DNA from: Zelonia costaricensis
Taxonomy: Eukaryota > Euglenozoa > Kinetoplastea > Trypanosomatida > Trypanosomatidae
Length of the DNA: 41,469 nt
NCBI GenBank assembly: GCA_030849075.1
Contig: JASAOO010003325.1
Location: forward strand, 1 to 41,469
Direction: 5' to 3'
Shown here in pieces: positions 1 through 7,471 of the stretch (the stretch's first letter is position 1; each line of letters starts with the position of its first letter). The notes beneath the pieces are model-generated. The model saw nothing but the letters and a program-made list of their open reading frames with translations, ran no database searches and was not told where the DNA came from. The translations under genes and the position numbers were made by a program.

Positions 1-573
1 CAGCACGCCAGCACGAGGCAGGTGCGAAAAGGCAGGCGTGGCATGTATACTCAGCCGCGCACCGCGCTCGGCGGCAGCGAAGGGTGGCACTGGGAGACCC
101 GCGGGGAGGCACGCGAGAGGCGCTCCGCCGCAGCGCGCGGGAGCAGAGCAGCGTGCGTGCGCACTATGCTCCGCCAGAGGGGACAGCAGGGGGGAGCGTC
201 GAGCTCAGCGCGACTGCGCAGCAGCAGCTGCACTCACGCTGCAGCCCGCCTCCCTCCCCGCATCTCAGTGTCCCGCGGCTGTGTCGGGGAGCACGCACGT
301 GCTTCTCCCCCGGTGTCGTCCCGTCTACAGAGTGTGTGCGCCTCGCTGCGCTTGGCGGTGCGTCGGTGTGTGTCGCGCCCCCGTTGTCCAGCCCGTCACC
401 TCACTCACACACTCACACACACATTCACACATTCATACACACACGCGCTTGACACGCACGAGCGCAGGGACGAGCCCGCGAAACGCGTTCGCACGCTGCC
501 GACACTTGCCGGCAGCATACCGGTGCAGCACTGGACGCGCCCACGCGTGCGGCACGCGCAACCTCGCAGACTC
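1..573. other. Gene-free left flank (3' region of His-rich gene)
   Basis: No convincing gene. For the minus-strand unit this is downstream of the His-rich repeat gene, so it should hold its 3' UTR and the start of the next intergenic spacer. It contains an imperfect CA-rich tract at about 410-446 and GC-rich unique sequence. Plus-strand open frames starting here (for example at 22) only exist because the 75-bp repeat further right lacks stops. Confidence 0.6.
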
Positions 574-1296
574 CTACTCGTTATCCACAATGAAGAGGTC
601 GTGGTCGCTCTTGTGGTGCTTGCCCTTGCCGCCATGCGGGCCCGGCGGAGGCGGCGGCGGCAGGTCGCTGGCGTCCGAGTCCGACTCGTTGTGGTGCGGC
701 GGGTGCGGGTGCCGGTGCCGGTGCGGGTGCGGCGGCAGGTCGCTTGCGTCCGAGTCCGACTCGTTGTGGTGCGGCGGGTGCGGGTGCCGGTGCCGGTGCG
801 GGTGCGGCGGCAGGTCGCTGGCGTCCGAGTCCGACTCGTTGTGGTGCGGCGGGTGCGGGTGCCGGTGCCGGTGCGGGTGCGGCGGCAGGTCGCTTGCGTC
901 CGAGTCCGACTCGTTGTGGTGCGGCGGGTGCGGGTGCCGGTGCCGGTGCGGGTGGGGCGGCAGGTCGCTGGCGTCCGAGTCCGACTCGTTGTGGTGCGGC
1001 GGGTGCGGGTGCCGGTGCCGGTGCGGGTGCGGCGGCGGCGGAACGTCATCGTCGTCGCCACCGTGGCGCTTGTTGCCCTGCTTGTAGAACTCCGCGTCGG
1101 CAGGGGCGGCGGCCGCCTCCAGAGCCGCAGCGCCAGCAACGTGCTTGCCTGTCTTCACAACAACATCGCGGATGCTGCTGGGGAAGTTGCGGCCGACACG
1201 CGCCTGACGATCGTGTGCGTTCGCCGACGCGCCGGCCATGAGCATTGCCACAGCCACGATGACCAGCGCGCACCACGTGTAGCGACGGAGCTGCAT
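574..1296 (-). CDS. Secreted histidine-rich tandem-repeat protein
   Basis: Predicted 240 residues, function unknown. Residues 1-26 form a typical signal peptide (basic MQLRR, then a long hydrophobic core, then AGASA). A mature region of about 60 residues follows and ends in DDDD. Residues 88-212 are five identical 25-residue repeats that alternate a Pro/His/Arg-rich half (HPHRHRHPHPPHH) with an acidic Ser/Asp half (NESDSDASDL). A 28-residue tail ends in FIVDNE, with no hydrophobic GPI signal. The protein is therefore probably soluble in the secretory pathway or secreted. Spaced His residues suggest binding of Zn, Ni or Cu, and the Ser/Asp half offers casein-kinase-2-like phosphorylation sites; both are inferences. 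The frame is open back to 1476, but that extension crosses a polypyrimidine tract and a CA repeat. The ATG at 1296 is the first after the likely splice acceptor and starts the signal peptide. Confidence 0.8.
   Translation of the reverse strand: MQLRRYTWCALVIVAVAMLMAGASANAHDRQARVGRNFPSSIRDVVVKTGKHVAGAAALEAAAAPADAEFYKQGNKRHGGDDDDVPPPPHPHRHRHPHPPHHNESDSDASDLPPHPHRHRHPHPPHHNESDSDASDLPPHPHRHRHPHPPHHNESDSDASDLPPHPHRHRHPHPPHHNESDSDASDLPPHPHRHRHPHPPHHNESDSDASDLPPPPPPGPHGGKGKHHKSDHDLFIVDNE
661..1035 (-). repeat. Five 75-bp coding tandem repeats
   Basis: Direct repeats begin at 661, 736, 811, 886 and 961, each 75 bp and nearly identical. On the plus strand, copies 1, 3 and 5 read GCTGGCG where copies 2 and 4 read GCTTGCG. 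This is a synonymous GCC/GCA alanine difference on the coding strand. Copy 4 also has a C-to-G change near its end that is a synonymous Pro change. The repeat unit is a multiple of three and lacks stops in several frames, which creates long spurious open frames on both strands. Confidence 0.97.
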
Positions 1297-2248
1297 GATG
1301 CTGACCGGAAAAGAAAAAAAAGCGGCTGACCTCGGTGGGGATATAAATATGTGTGTGTGTGTGTGGGGGGGGGGGAGTGTCAAGCTCCGTCTCTTGTGTT
1401 GCACGGACACTGCCTCAACAGCGAGAGGGAGGACGACGAAGAGGTGAACGGAAACCAAGGGGAGCGCGGCACTCACCTATACGATGGTGAAGCTGTGGTG
1501 CTGAGTTGATGGGGTGGATGGAAGGGATGGGAAGGGAGTGTCCAAATATGTGAGAGGAACTGAATCGACAACAAGGAACAAGACACAGTAAGCAAGAAAC
1601 AGAAAAGTCAACGGTGCGTGGGGTGAAGGCGAGGTAAATGAAGAGGCAAGACTGGGCTACAATTGCCGACGTGTCTCCAAGAGAGGATTGTCAAAGTGGC
1701 CATTGGGCGATAGTGCGCGTCGCATGTAGGTGGCTCAGCCGGCCTCTGCACCGCAACGCCGTCGTCGTCGTCGTCGCGGTCCATTGTTAAAACGAGACAA
1801 GTCGCGCGACTCGCACTCTGGAAACATGATCACCGTGTGGCGTTTGGTATCCGACAGAGGTGTGCGTTTTTTGCTCCGTGCTTGTGACATCCTTTCGCTT
1901 TTCTGCTCTGCTCTCGCACTGCTGCGGCTTCTCCCGGCTCGCTTTGTGTCGACGGTGAGGCGGGCCGCGACGGCGGCAAGAGATGGAGGATGCACAGGTG
2001 GCACGAAATACAACAGCTGCAGCTTGTCGCGTTCCCCCCTTTTCTGTGTTCGCGTGGTGGTTCGCTCTGTCTGCGGAGACCATTGTGCTCCAACACGGGT
2101 CGACAACCGCCAGAAAAAAAAAAGCAAATGTGAGCGATGCAGCAGTGGGTGGGCCCTGGTCTCCGTTTCCGTTCCGTCGCGCGGTCACCTTTTTTTTTCC
2201 CCCGTTCGCGGCTTGAAGCGGAGGCCGCCGCGCATTTGGGGTGTGCCT
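1297..2248. other. Intergenic spacer, RAD51C gene to His-rich gene
   Basis: No gene seen. It carries a (GT)7 tract at 1351-1364 running into an 11-G run at 1365-1375, and an ATAAATAT segment just before it. The rest is the 3' flank of the RAD51C-like gene, with short A or T runs near 2104-2115 and 2191-2199. Open frames here on either strand show no protein-like character. Confidence 0.6.
1301..1325 (-). promoter_or_regulatory. Polypyrimidine tract and trans-splice acceptor
   Basis: On the minus strand a T/C run (about 1309-1321) is followed by AG at 1302-1301, only 4 nt before the ATG at 1296. An alternative AG at about 1327-1326 would give a 29-nt leader. Either choice makes 1296 the first ATG of the mature mRNA. 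Confidence 0.5.
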
Positions 2249-4054
2249 TCAGAAGAAAGGCGGGTGGGCCCCGCTGCCAGTGGCAGCCGCCGCACCAGCC
2301 AGGGCACCGACCCGTTGAGCAACCATATCATGCCGAACATCGCGAATGCCCTTGCCGGTCAGCAGGAAGCACGCCTCCCGCCGTGGCAGACCACTGCACT
2401 TCAGCACACGCCCCACACGGTGCTGCGCCACGCTCGGCTGCGCAAGCGGCGCTGGCGAAGACAGCGACTGCGCGGCGGAGGTGGGTCTCGGGGTGAGGCG
2501 GTAGGCAACGCCCTCGGCACAGGCCGCCGTCTCCGCGGGTCGGCGACCAAAGCTGCACGCAGGGACGTCGTAGTGGTGAAAGCACAGTAGAAGGCGAGTA
2601 GCCAACCCGTGCGCCCACGCGTCGCCCAGCGCCGGCACCAGTACTGTCTGACGGGACGGCGCTTCGGCGGCCCCCTCGCCACCCGCGGCGCCGCTCCCCA
2701 GCGAGCGCGATGACAGGGCGTCCGAGGTGGCTTTCGTGGTCATGTGATTCGTTGCCACGATGGCGAGCTGATACGTGCCGGCGAGGTGCTCCAGCAGCGT
2801 GCTGCACTGGAAGACAAGCCGGGACCGCTGCCACAGTCCGTGTCGAGACAGCAGCCCACCAGCGGAGGACGCCGTGTCGCCTCCTGCCGAGACCCTCACA
2901 CCGACCCCCGCACTGACGGCCTCCTTCTCGAAGCTGTCGGCAAAGCGGAATGGCAGGGCAACAGAGTCGATGAGAACCATCCGCAGCCTTGCCAGCCCAT
3001 CCCCGCCGCTGTCGCTGTCGCAGTTCTTTTCCTCTCGCGTTGCCGCTGCTGGTGCGGTCGTGCTTGCACAGATCCGCGCGCATTGCAGCGCTTCATCCTC
3101 GCCCAGCCACGCTGGCAAACTGTGCAGCAACGCAAGCAGCCCCGCCAGCTCCGTCACCCGCACGTAGCGCACACGGCGCAGCACGGAGTCCACCGTGAAG
3201 GAGTTCGGAGCTGGCAGCTCACAGTTGTGCGGCGGCGAGCGACCGCGCTTCCGCGACGCCTGCGTCTGGTGCGCGAGGATGCCGTGCACGAGCGACACGG
3301 CTGCCGTGGCCATCTGCTCCAGCCGCTCCGCCACAAAGCTGCCCTCTGTGTCAATGAAGAGACAAGCGCCGCCGAGGCCACCGAACTCGACGGGCATCGC
3401 GCAGCTCACGGCGAGCTGGAGTAGCAGCTGCGTCTTGCCCACCCCAGGCGGCCCAGCAACCTCTGTCACACCGCCCACAGGCACCCCGCCGCCCAGCACG
3501 CGGTCGAGTCGCTGCGAGAAGGTCGTTGCATGGGTGGGGGCGTCGGCGCGGGTCTGCCTGGCCTCAGCCTCCGCGCAAAGCTCGCGTAGCGTCCGACAAC
3601 CAGGGATGCCCCGCGGGGCCGCACTCGGCGGCGGGGAGAGCGGCAGGAAAGAGGACGAGCTCACCGGTGAGGGGCCTGGCGATGTGCAGTGCTGCACCGG
3701 TGCGCTGTTGGAGCCGTCGCGGCGTGCCTCTGCCCGCGCAGCAGCGCGCACGGCAAGCTCTGTCACTTCCCCCAGCTCCTCTTCCGTGAGTCCGGCGAGA
3801 CCAGCCTCAAGCAGTGGACTCGCAGTGTTGTCATCCACCAGGGGTGGCGCAGGAGTGGGGTCGTCGCAAGGGGCACGCGGGCATTCACGCGGAAGCACAG
3901 ATGCGGCAGCATTGCCTACCAACGCGTGGGGCCTGCTCGGCTTGTTCTCTGGATAAAGCAGGGACACAACGTCAGCGACGTAAAGCAGCCCGGCGTCTTG
4001 CAGCTTCGCTTTCGTGGAGACGGAGAGCTCCTCTGCGCATTCGATCAATGCCAT
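2249..4054 (-). CDS. RAD51C: RAD51C-type recombinase paralogue (RecA/RAD51 ATPase)
   Basis: Predicted 601 residues. RAD51C-family proteins are nuclear ATPases that assist RAD51 in homologous recombination and fork protection. The N-terminal segment (LSVSTKAKLQDAGLLYVADV, about 12-31) fits the helix-hairpin-helix-like RAD51 N-domain. The core has LDRVLGGGVP, Walker A GPPGVGKT (201-208), the RAD51C-like block FIDTEGSF soon after, Walker B MVLIDSV (359-365) followed by PFRF, then ATNHMTTK (about 434-441) and VPALGDAW. The FIDTEGSF, PFRF, TN-MTTK and VPALG blocks match RAD51C much better than RAD51 or DMC1. It is far longer than human RAD51C (about 376 residues) because of Ser/Pro/Ala-rich insertions before Walker A, between Walker A and B (with basic RKRGR at 268-272) and near the C-terminus. 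The frame extends to 4183 through a (CA)n tract coding His-Thr repeats, so M at 4054 is preferred. Trypanosomatid RAD51-3/-4/-6 naming cannot be settled here. Confidence 0.9.
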   Translation of the reverse strand: MALIECAEELSVSTKAKLQDAGLLYVADVVSLLYPENKPSRPHALVGNAAASVLPRECPRAPCDDPTPAPPLVDDNTASPLLEAGLAGLTEEELGEVTELAVRAAARAEARRDGSNSAPVQHCTSPGPSPVSSSSFLPLSPPPSAAPRGIPGCRTLRELCAEAEARQTRADAPTHATTFSQRLDRVLGGGVPVGGVTEVAGPPGVGKTQLLLQLAVSCAMPVEFGGLGGACLFIDTEGSFVAERLEQMATAAVSLVHGILAHQTQASRKRGRSPPHNCELPAPNSFTVDSVLRRVRYVRVTELAGLLALLHSLPAWLGEDEALQCARICASTTAPAAATREEKNCDSDSGGDGLARLRMVLIDSVALPFRFADSFEKEAVSAGVGVRVSAGGDTASSAGGLLSRHGLWQRSRLVFQCSTLLEHLAGTYQLAIVATNHMTTKATSDALSSRSLGSGAAGGEGAAEAPSRQTVLVPALGDAWAHGLATRLLLCFHHYDVPACSFGRRPAETAACAEGVAYRLTPRPTSAAQSLSSPAPLAQPSVAQHRVGRVLKCSGLPRREACFLLTGKGIRDVRHDMVAQRVGALAGAAAATGSGAHPPFF

Positions 4055-4091
4055 GTGAGTGACACTGTTGAGCCGTGTTGCATCGCGCAAA

Positions 4092-4128
<37 letters not shown>

Positions 4129-4705
4129 ATGGCGAAGGGAGGACGAAGAAGGTGCAATACTGAAGCACATCGATGGTCGACACGTACCCGTGCCTTCACG
4201 TGGTACTCAGATGCAGCACGTGTTGAGGGGAGGGGAAGTGGTCTCGTGGATGGGCGCGAAACCGCGACCAAGCATGCAGCTGCAGTACGTCCACAAGCGC
4301 AGCTTCCAGCCAGCGACAGCAAGAACCAAGGAGCACTTTCATAACTCGCCTGGCAGGTCACAAAAAAAAAAAAGAGAGAATGGAGGTCGCTGAGTGGCCG
4401 GAGGAGCGAGTCCCTGAGGCACACGCTCAGCTGCCACGTAGCGTGCCGCGTCGAAGCTGCGCGCATGTTCAGTTATGTCGCCATCGCCGTAGCCGCGTGC
4501 CCGAACCGGCGTCAAGGGGGCAACAAGAGCCGCGCACTGTCCAGCGTTTTGGCCGCTGCCGCGAGAGCAAGTCCCATAAACAGACGCACACGCACAGGAA
4601 GAGAAGCGGGTGTACGCGCTCAAGAGCACCTTGTGCTCCCGCAGCGCAGCGGCGCTCATGAGCCGGTGTAGACGCCTTTTGCCTCCACGCATCTTCGCCT
4701 GCTCT
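4055..4705. other. Intergenic spacer with long GT microsatellite
   Basis: No gene seen. A perfect GT tract (about 16 units) lies at 4095-4127, about 40 bp upstream of the RAD51C-like start codon, and an A run occurs at about 4361-4372. An AG at 4066-4065 on the minus strand could be the splice acceptor for the RAD51C-like mRNA. Confidence 0.6.
4095..4127. repeat. (GT)n microsatellite
   Basis: Uninterrupted GT dinucleotides on the plus strand, CA on the transcribed sense strand, directly upstream of the RAD51C-like coding region. Confidence 0.95.
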
Positions 4706-6373
4706 TCACGCAATGGAGGTGCGAAGGATGTCAGGCGGAAGCGGCCAGTCCCCGCCCATGTCGCAAAGTGCAGTCCGCTGGAGCGCATCACAGAGGTGCA
4801 CGGCGCACGCATCAGCTTCTCGTGGACGCCTTGCCTGCCCGCGTGCAGCCTGACGACTATCGGCAAGCGCGCACCCCAGTCGGTTTCGGTGCGTTGCGGT
4901 GCTGCCCACACCCGGGCACTTGGTGGTATCCGCCGGCTCGACTGGACGGAACGCCTGGCCCACTCCCTGCTCAGCCCACCGCCGCCGCACGACGTGTTCG
5001 GCCAGCAACCGCACTAAGAAGAGCATCAGCACCCCACCGCCCGAACACAACTCCGAGAAAACAAGCCCGTCAGCCGCCGTCACGGCGTCAGAAGATTTGG
5101 GTGCGCCACAGGCCGCCGCGTATCCTGCACTGTGGAGGTGCTGCGCGACAGCCCCGTAGTCCTCATCCACGAGTCGCTCCGCAAGCACAAGCACAAACCC
5201 CGCTGCTACGCACAGAGCCCGCGTCTTACGCGCCGGCGGAGCGGCACCGTCAGCATCATCTGCTGCTGCAGATTTCATTTCGCGCGGCTCGGTCGCGTCG
5301 CGGTGCAGCTCCTGGAAGTAAATGAGAAGTCGAGCGGCGCTCGTGTCATCGCGGACCATAATGCTGTAGCATAGTGCCACCGCCTGCACCCAAAATGCGT
5401 CTCGCACACAAACGGGACTGCCACCGCGCGCGACACCGCCGTGCGGGTCCTTGTGCACGTGCCCACGACAGGTGAGGCCACAAAAAAAGGCCCGCATCTC
5501 GCACTCCTCTGCTGCGACATTCGGTGCCGGCTGCAACTGGGTCTGCAGCAGCGTCGGCCGCCCCACCTCGCACAACCGTGCCGCTAGGTCGGGCTGCGGC
5601 GTCGTGGCTTCGGCTGTGGACGGCGCAGACGCGGCGGCAGTGTACAGCTGCGCCTCGGTGAGGGCGCCATCGAGGCTGTACGAGCTGCGCAGAGCGTGGC
5701 CCTCTGTGCGCGCCGCCGCAGCAGCACCTGCCTGCGTCGGCGCGGCGGGACTTCCTGCGCAGTCCCCGAAAAAGAGCTCCGCCGCCACACTGACGCTACC
5801 AGAGAGCAGTTCGAGGTCCATGGTGGCGCAGGCCACGCAGATGGACCACACCCACACCCGCCGCGCAAGCCACACCGCCTCCAGGTACGCCACCACGGCC
5901 GCTCGGTCTCTAGAGAGGCAGTGCGCACCGTTCCCACACTGCGCACCACGCCCCACCAGGTCGGCGACCCACCCCGGCACGGCGTCCACGCCAGTCGACG
6001 CAGCGTTCGAAGTCTCCGCGACAGCAGCAGGCGCAGTTGCGCTTGACAGCCTCGACAGCTGTGCCAGCAGCTCCTGCTTCACAGCCTTCAGCTGGCTCAC
6101 GATCTGATCCATGCGCCTCCGCGCCCCCGCTGGAAGCGCCTCCACCGAGGGCGCTGATGCGGCTGTGTGGCACAGGGAGTCGGCACGGTGACGTGCGTGG
6201 ACCTCGCAGAGCTCGCGCCACTGCGACCGGACGTCCTCGAAGGAAAGCCGCAGCTGTGCCACGCTGCGCAAATCACGCGGAATCGTGCGTGTGTAGGAGC
6301 GGCGCAGCCACTCCGGCTGCGTGCCAGCCAAGTGCTGCTGCTGCGGCGGATGCTGCTGTTGTGGCCGCCGCAT
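4706..6373 (-). CDS. Hypothetical helical protein, conserved function not recognised
   Basis: Predicted 555 residues; I do not recognise the family. It opens with a Gln/Pro-rich stretch (MRRPQQQHPPQQQH), then a charged helical region (about 20-115) including MDQIVSQLKAVKQELLAQL, which is likely to form a short coiled coil. The middle has hydrophobic helices (VAYLEAVWLARRVWVWSICV and AFWVQAVALCYSIMV) separated by Ala/Thr/Pro-rich linkers. Near the C-terminus VLMLFLVRLLAEHVV is hydrophobic, but none looks like a clean transmembrane segment. The pattern (helical blocks plus Ala-rich loops) suggests a soluble helical-repeat or scaffold protein; this is only inference. The last 70 residues are Arg/Ala-rich and end in DILRTSIA. 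The frame is open back to 6739, but that part reads through untranslated-looking sequence. The ATG at 6373 follows a candidate acceptor AG at 6385-6384. Confidence 0.7.
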   Translation of the reverse strand: MRRPQQQHPPQQQHLAGTQPEWLRRSYTRTIPRDLRSVAQLRLSFEDVRSQWRELCEVHARHRADSLCHTAASAPSVEALPAGARRRMDQIVSQLKAVKQELLAQLSRLSSATAPAAVAETSNAASTGVDAVPGWVADLVGRGAQCGNGAHCLSRDRAAVVAYLEAVWLARRVWVWSICVACATMDLELLSGSVSVAAELFFGDCAGSPAAPTQAGAAAAARTEGHALRSSYSLDGALTEAQLYTAAASAPSTAEATTPQPDLAARLCEVGRPTLLQTQLQPAPNVAAEECEMRAFFCGLTCRGHVHKDPHGGVARGGSPVCVRDAFWVQAVALCYSIMVRDDTSAARLLIYFQELHRDATEPREMKSAAADDADGAAPPARKTRALCVAAGFVLVLAERLVDEDYGAVAQHLHSAGYAAACGAPKSSDAVTAADGLVFSELCSGGGVLMLFLVRLLAEHVVRRRWAEQGVGQAFRPVEPADTTKCPGVGSTATHRNRLGCALADSRQAARGQARRPREADACAVHLCDALQRTALCDMGGDWPLPPDILRTSIA

Positions 6374-7471
6374 GATGCTCGGGCTGACGGCGCGTGTGGG
6401 AAAGAGACTGGTGAGGAGGGCAGCCGGAGGCGATTCCTCTGCCCCTCGTTTATCATTAACCAACAAAACGCAAGAGTCGTGCGCAGACAAGAGAAGGGTG
6501 TGTGCGGGTGCAGCAGAAATAAAAATAGAGAGTTTTCTTCTTTTTAGAAAGAGAGACGCATCCGGGACTCGTCTGCGACGGGCAACGGCACGTGCTCGGC
6601 GCACCGCAAACATTGCCGGATGAAACGAAGCGAGGGAAGGGGGGGCGGGAAGTGGGCGGCGATCCCAAAACCGCGCAGTCGTATTCACAGGCGGTGGCAC
6701 CTCAATGTAGATGACCGCACTCTTCGCAAACGGCGCCAAGCAACGCTTTACGCCGTTTCAGCTGGCGAAGATTGCTGTTTCTTTTCTTTCTTTTTCCCTT
6801 CGCAGCGTCGCATGTGGCGCTCTCTTGTACCGAGGCCGGGCGTCGACGTGTACAAGTGTGGGTCTGCTGCTGACGCTGTTTCGCTGCCTCGACGCCAAGG
6901 GGGCGCACACCGCACGGGCTGCTTGAGCTCACCCTACAGCTGTCCTTTCGCACGCGCCCGACTGTGCAATGTGGCGTCTACCAGCCACGTGCGTAGGCGC
7001 GCCAGCAACGACAGATTCACCGTTGCCTGCGGAGGGGCGCGCTCTGGAGCGAAAGATGGAGGAGCACTCAAAACCCTCTCCACAGAGATACGAGAAAAGG
7101 TTCCTATCAATGCGCGTAAACACTGTTCTGTTACACGCTTCCGACGCCGACGAACACACACACACAGACACACTCACAGCAGCACACCTTCTTCGCCGAC
7201 GAGTAGAAGCGGACGAAGACGCAGCAAGACAGGATCAAGAAGAGAAAACCTACTTGACACCAGATTCCAGGGTGGGTACAAGTCCAAGTGCAAAGCCGAA
7301 GGAAAACAACGACAAGGGAAAAAAAAATTGATGTAATCGCTGTACATTGGAGCCGATGAAAAGAAGTGGACGCAAAGAAGCTGATACACGAACAGACACC
7401 CAAACACACACACACACACTCGCGCGAATGCCTGGCTTTTTCCTTCCTCCACTCTGCGGCAATGGCACGTC
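6374..7471. other. Intergenic spacer, no gene seen
   Basis: About 1.1 kb between the SRPBCC-like gene and the hypothetical gene at 4706-6373. It holds pyrimidine-rich stretches (6538-6545, 6778-6800 on the plus strand), CA tracts at about 7151-7165 and 7402-7420, and an A run at 7320-7327. No open frame here has convincing coding character. Confidence 0.6.

Noticed and set aside
661..1035. Regular 75-bp repeats resembling a CRISPR or satellite array
   Set aside because: Direct, contiguous, in-frame coding repeats with no spacers, in a eukaryotic gene.
22..1329. Long plus-strand open frames over the His-rich gene (435 and 349 codons) and a 244-codon minus-strand frame
   Set aside because: They are open only because the 75-bp repeat has no stops in other frames. 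They give Arg/Val, Cys/Gly or Thr/Arg runs with no start context, whereas the chosen frame has a signal peptide.
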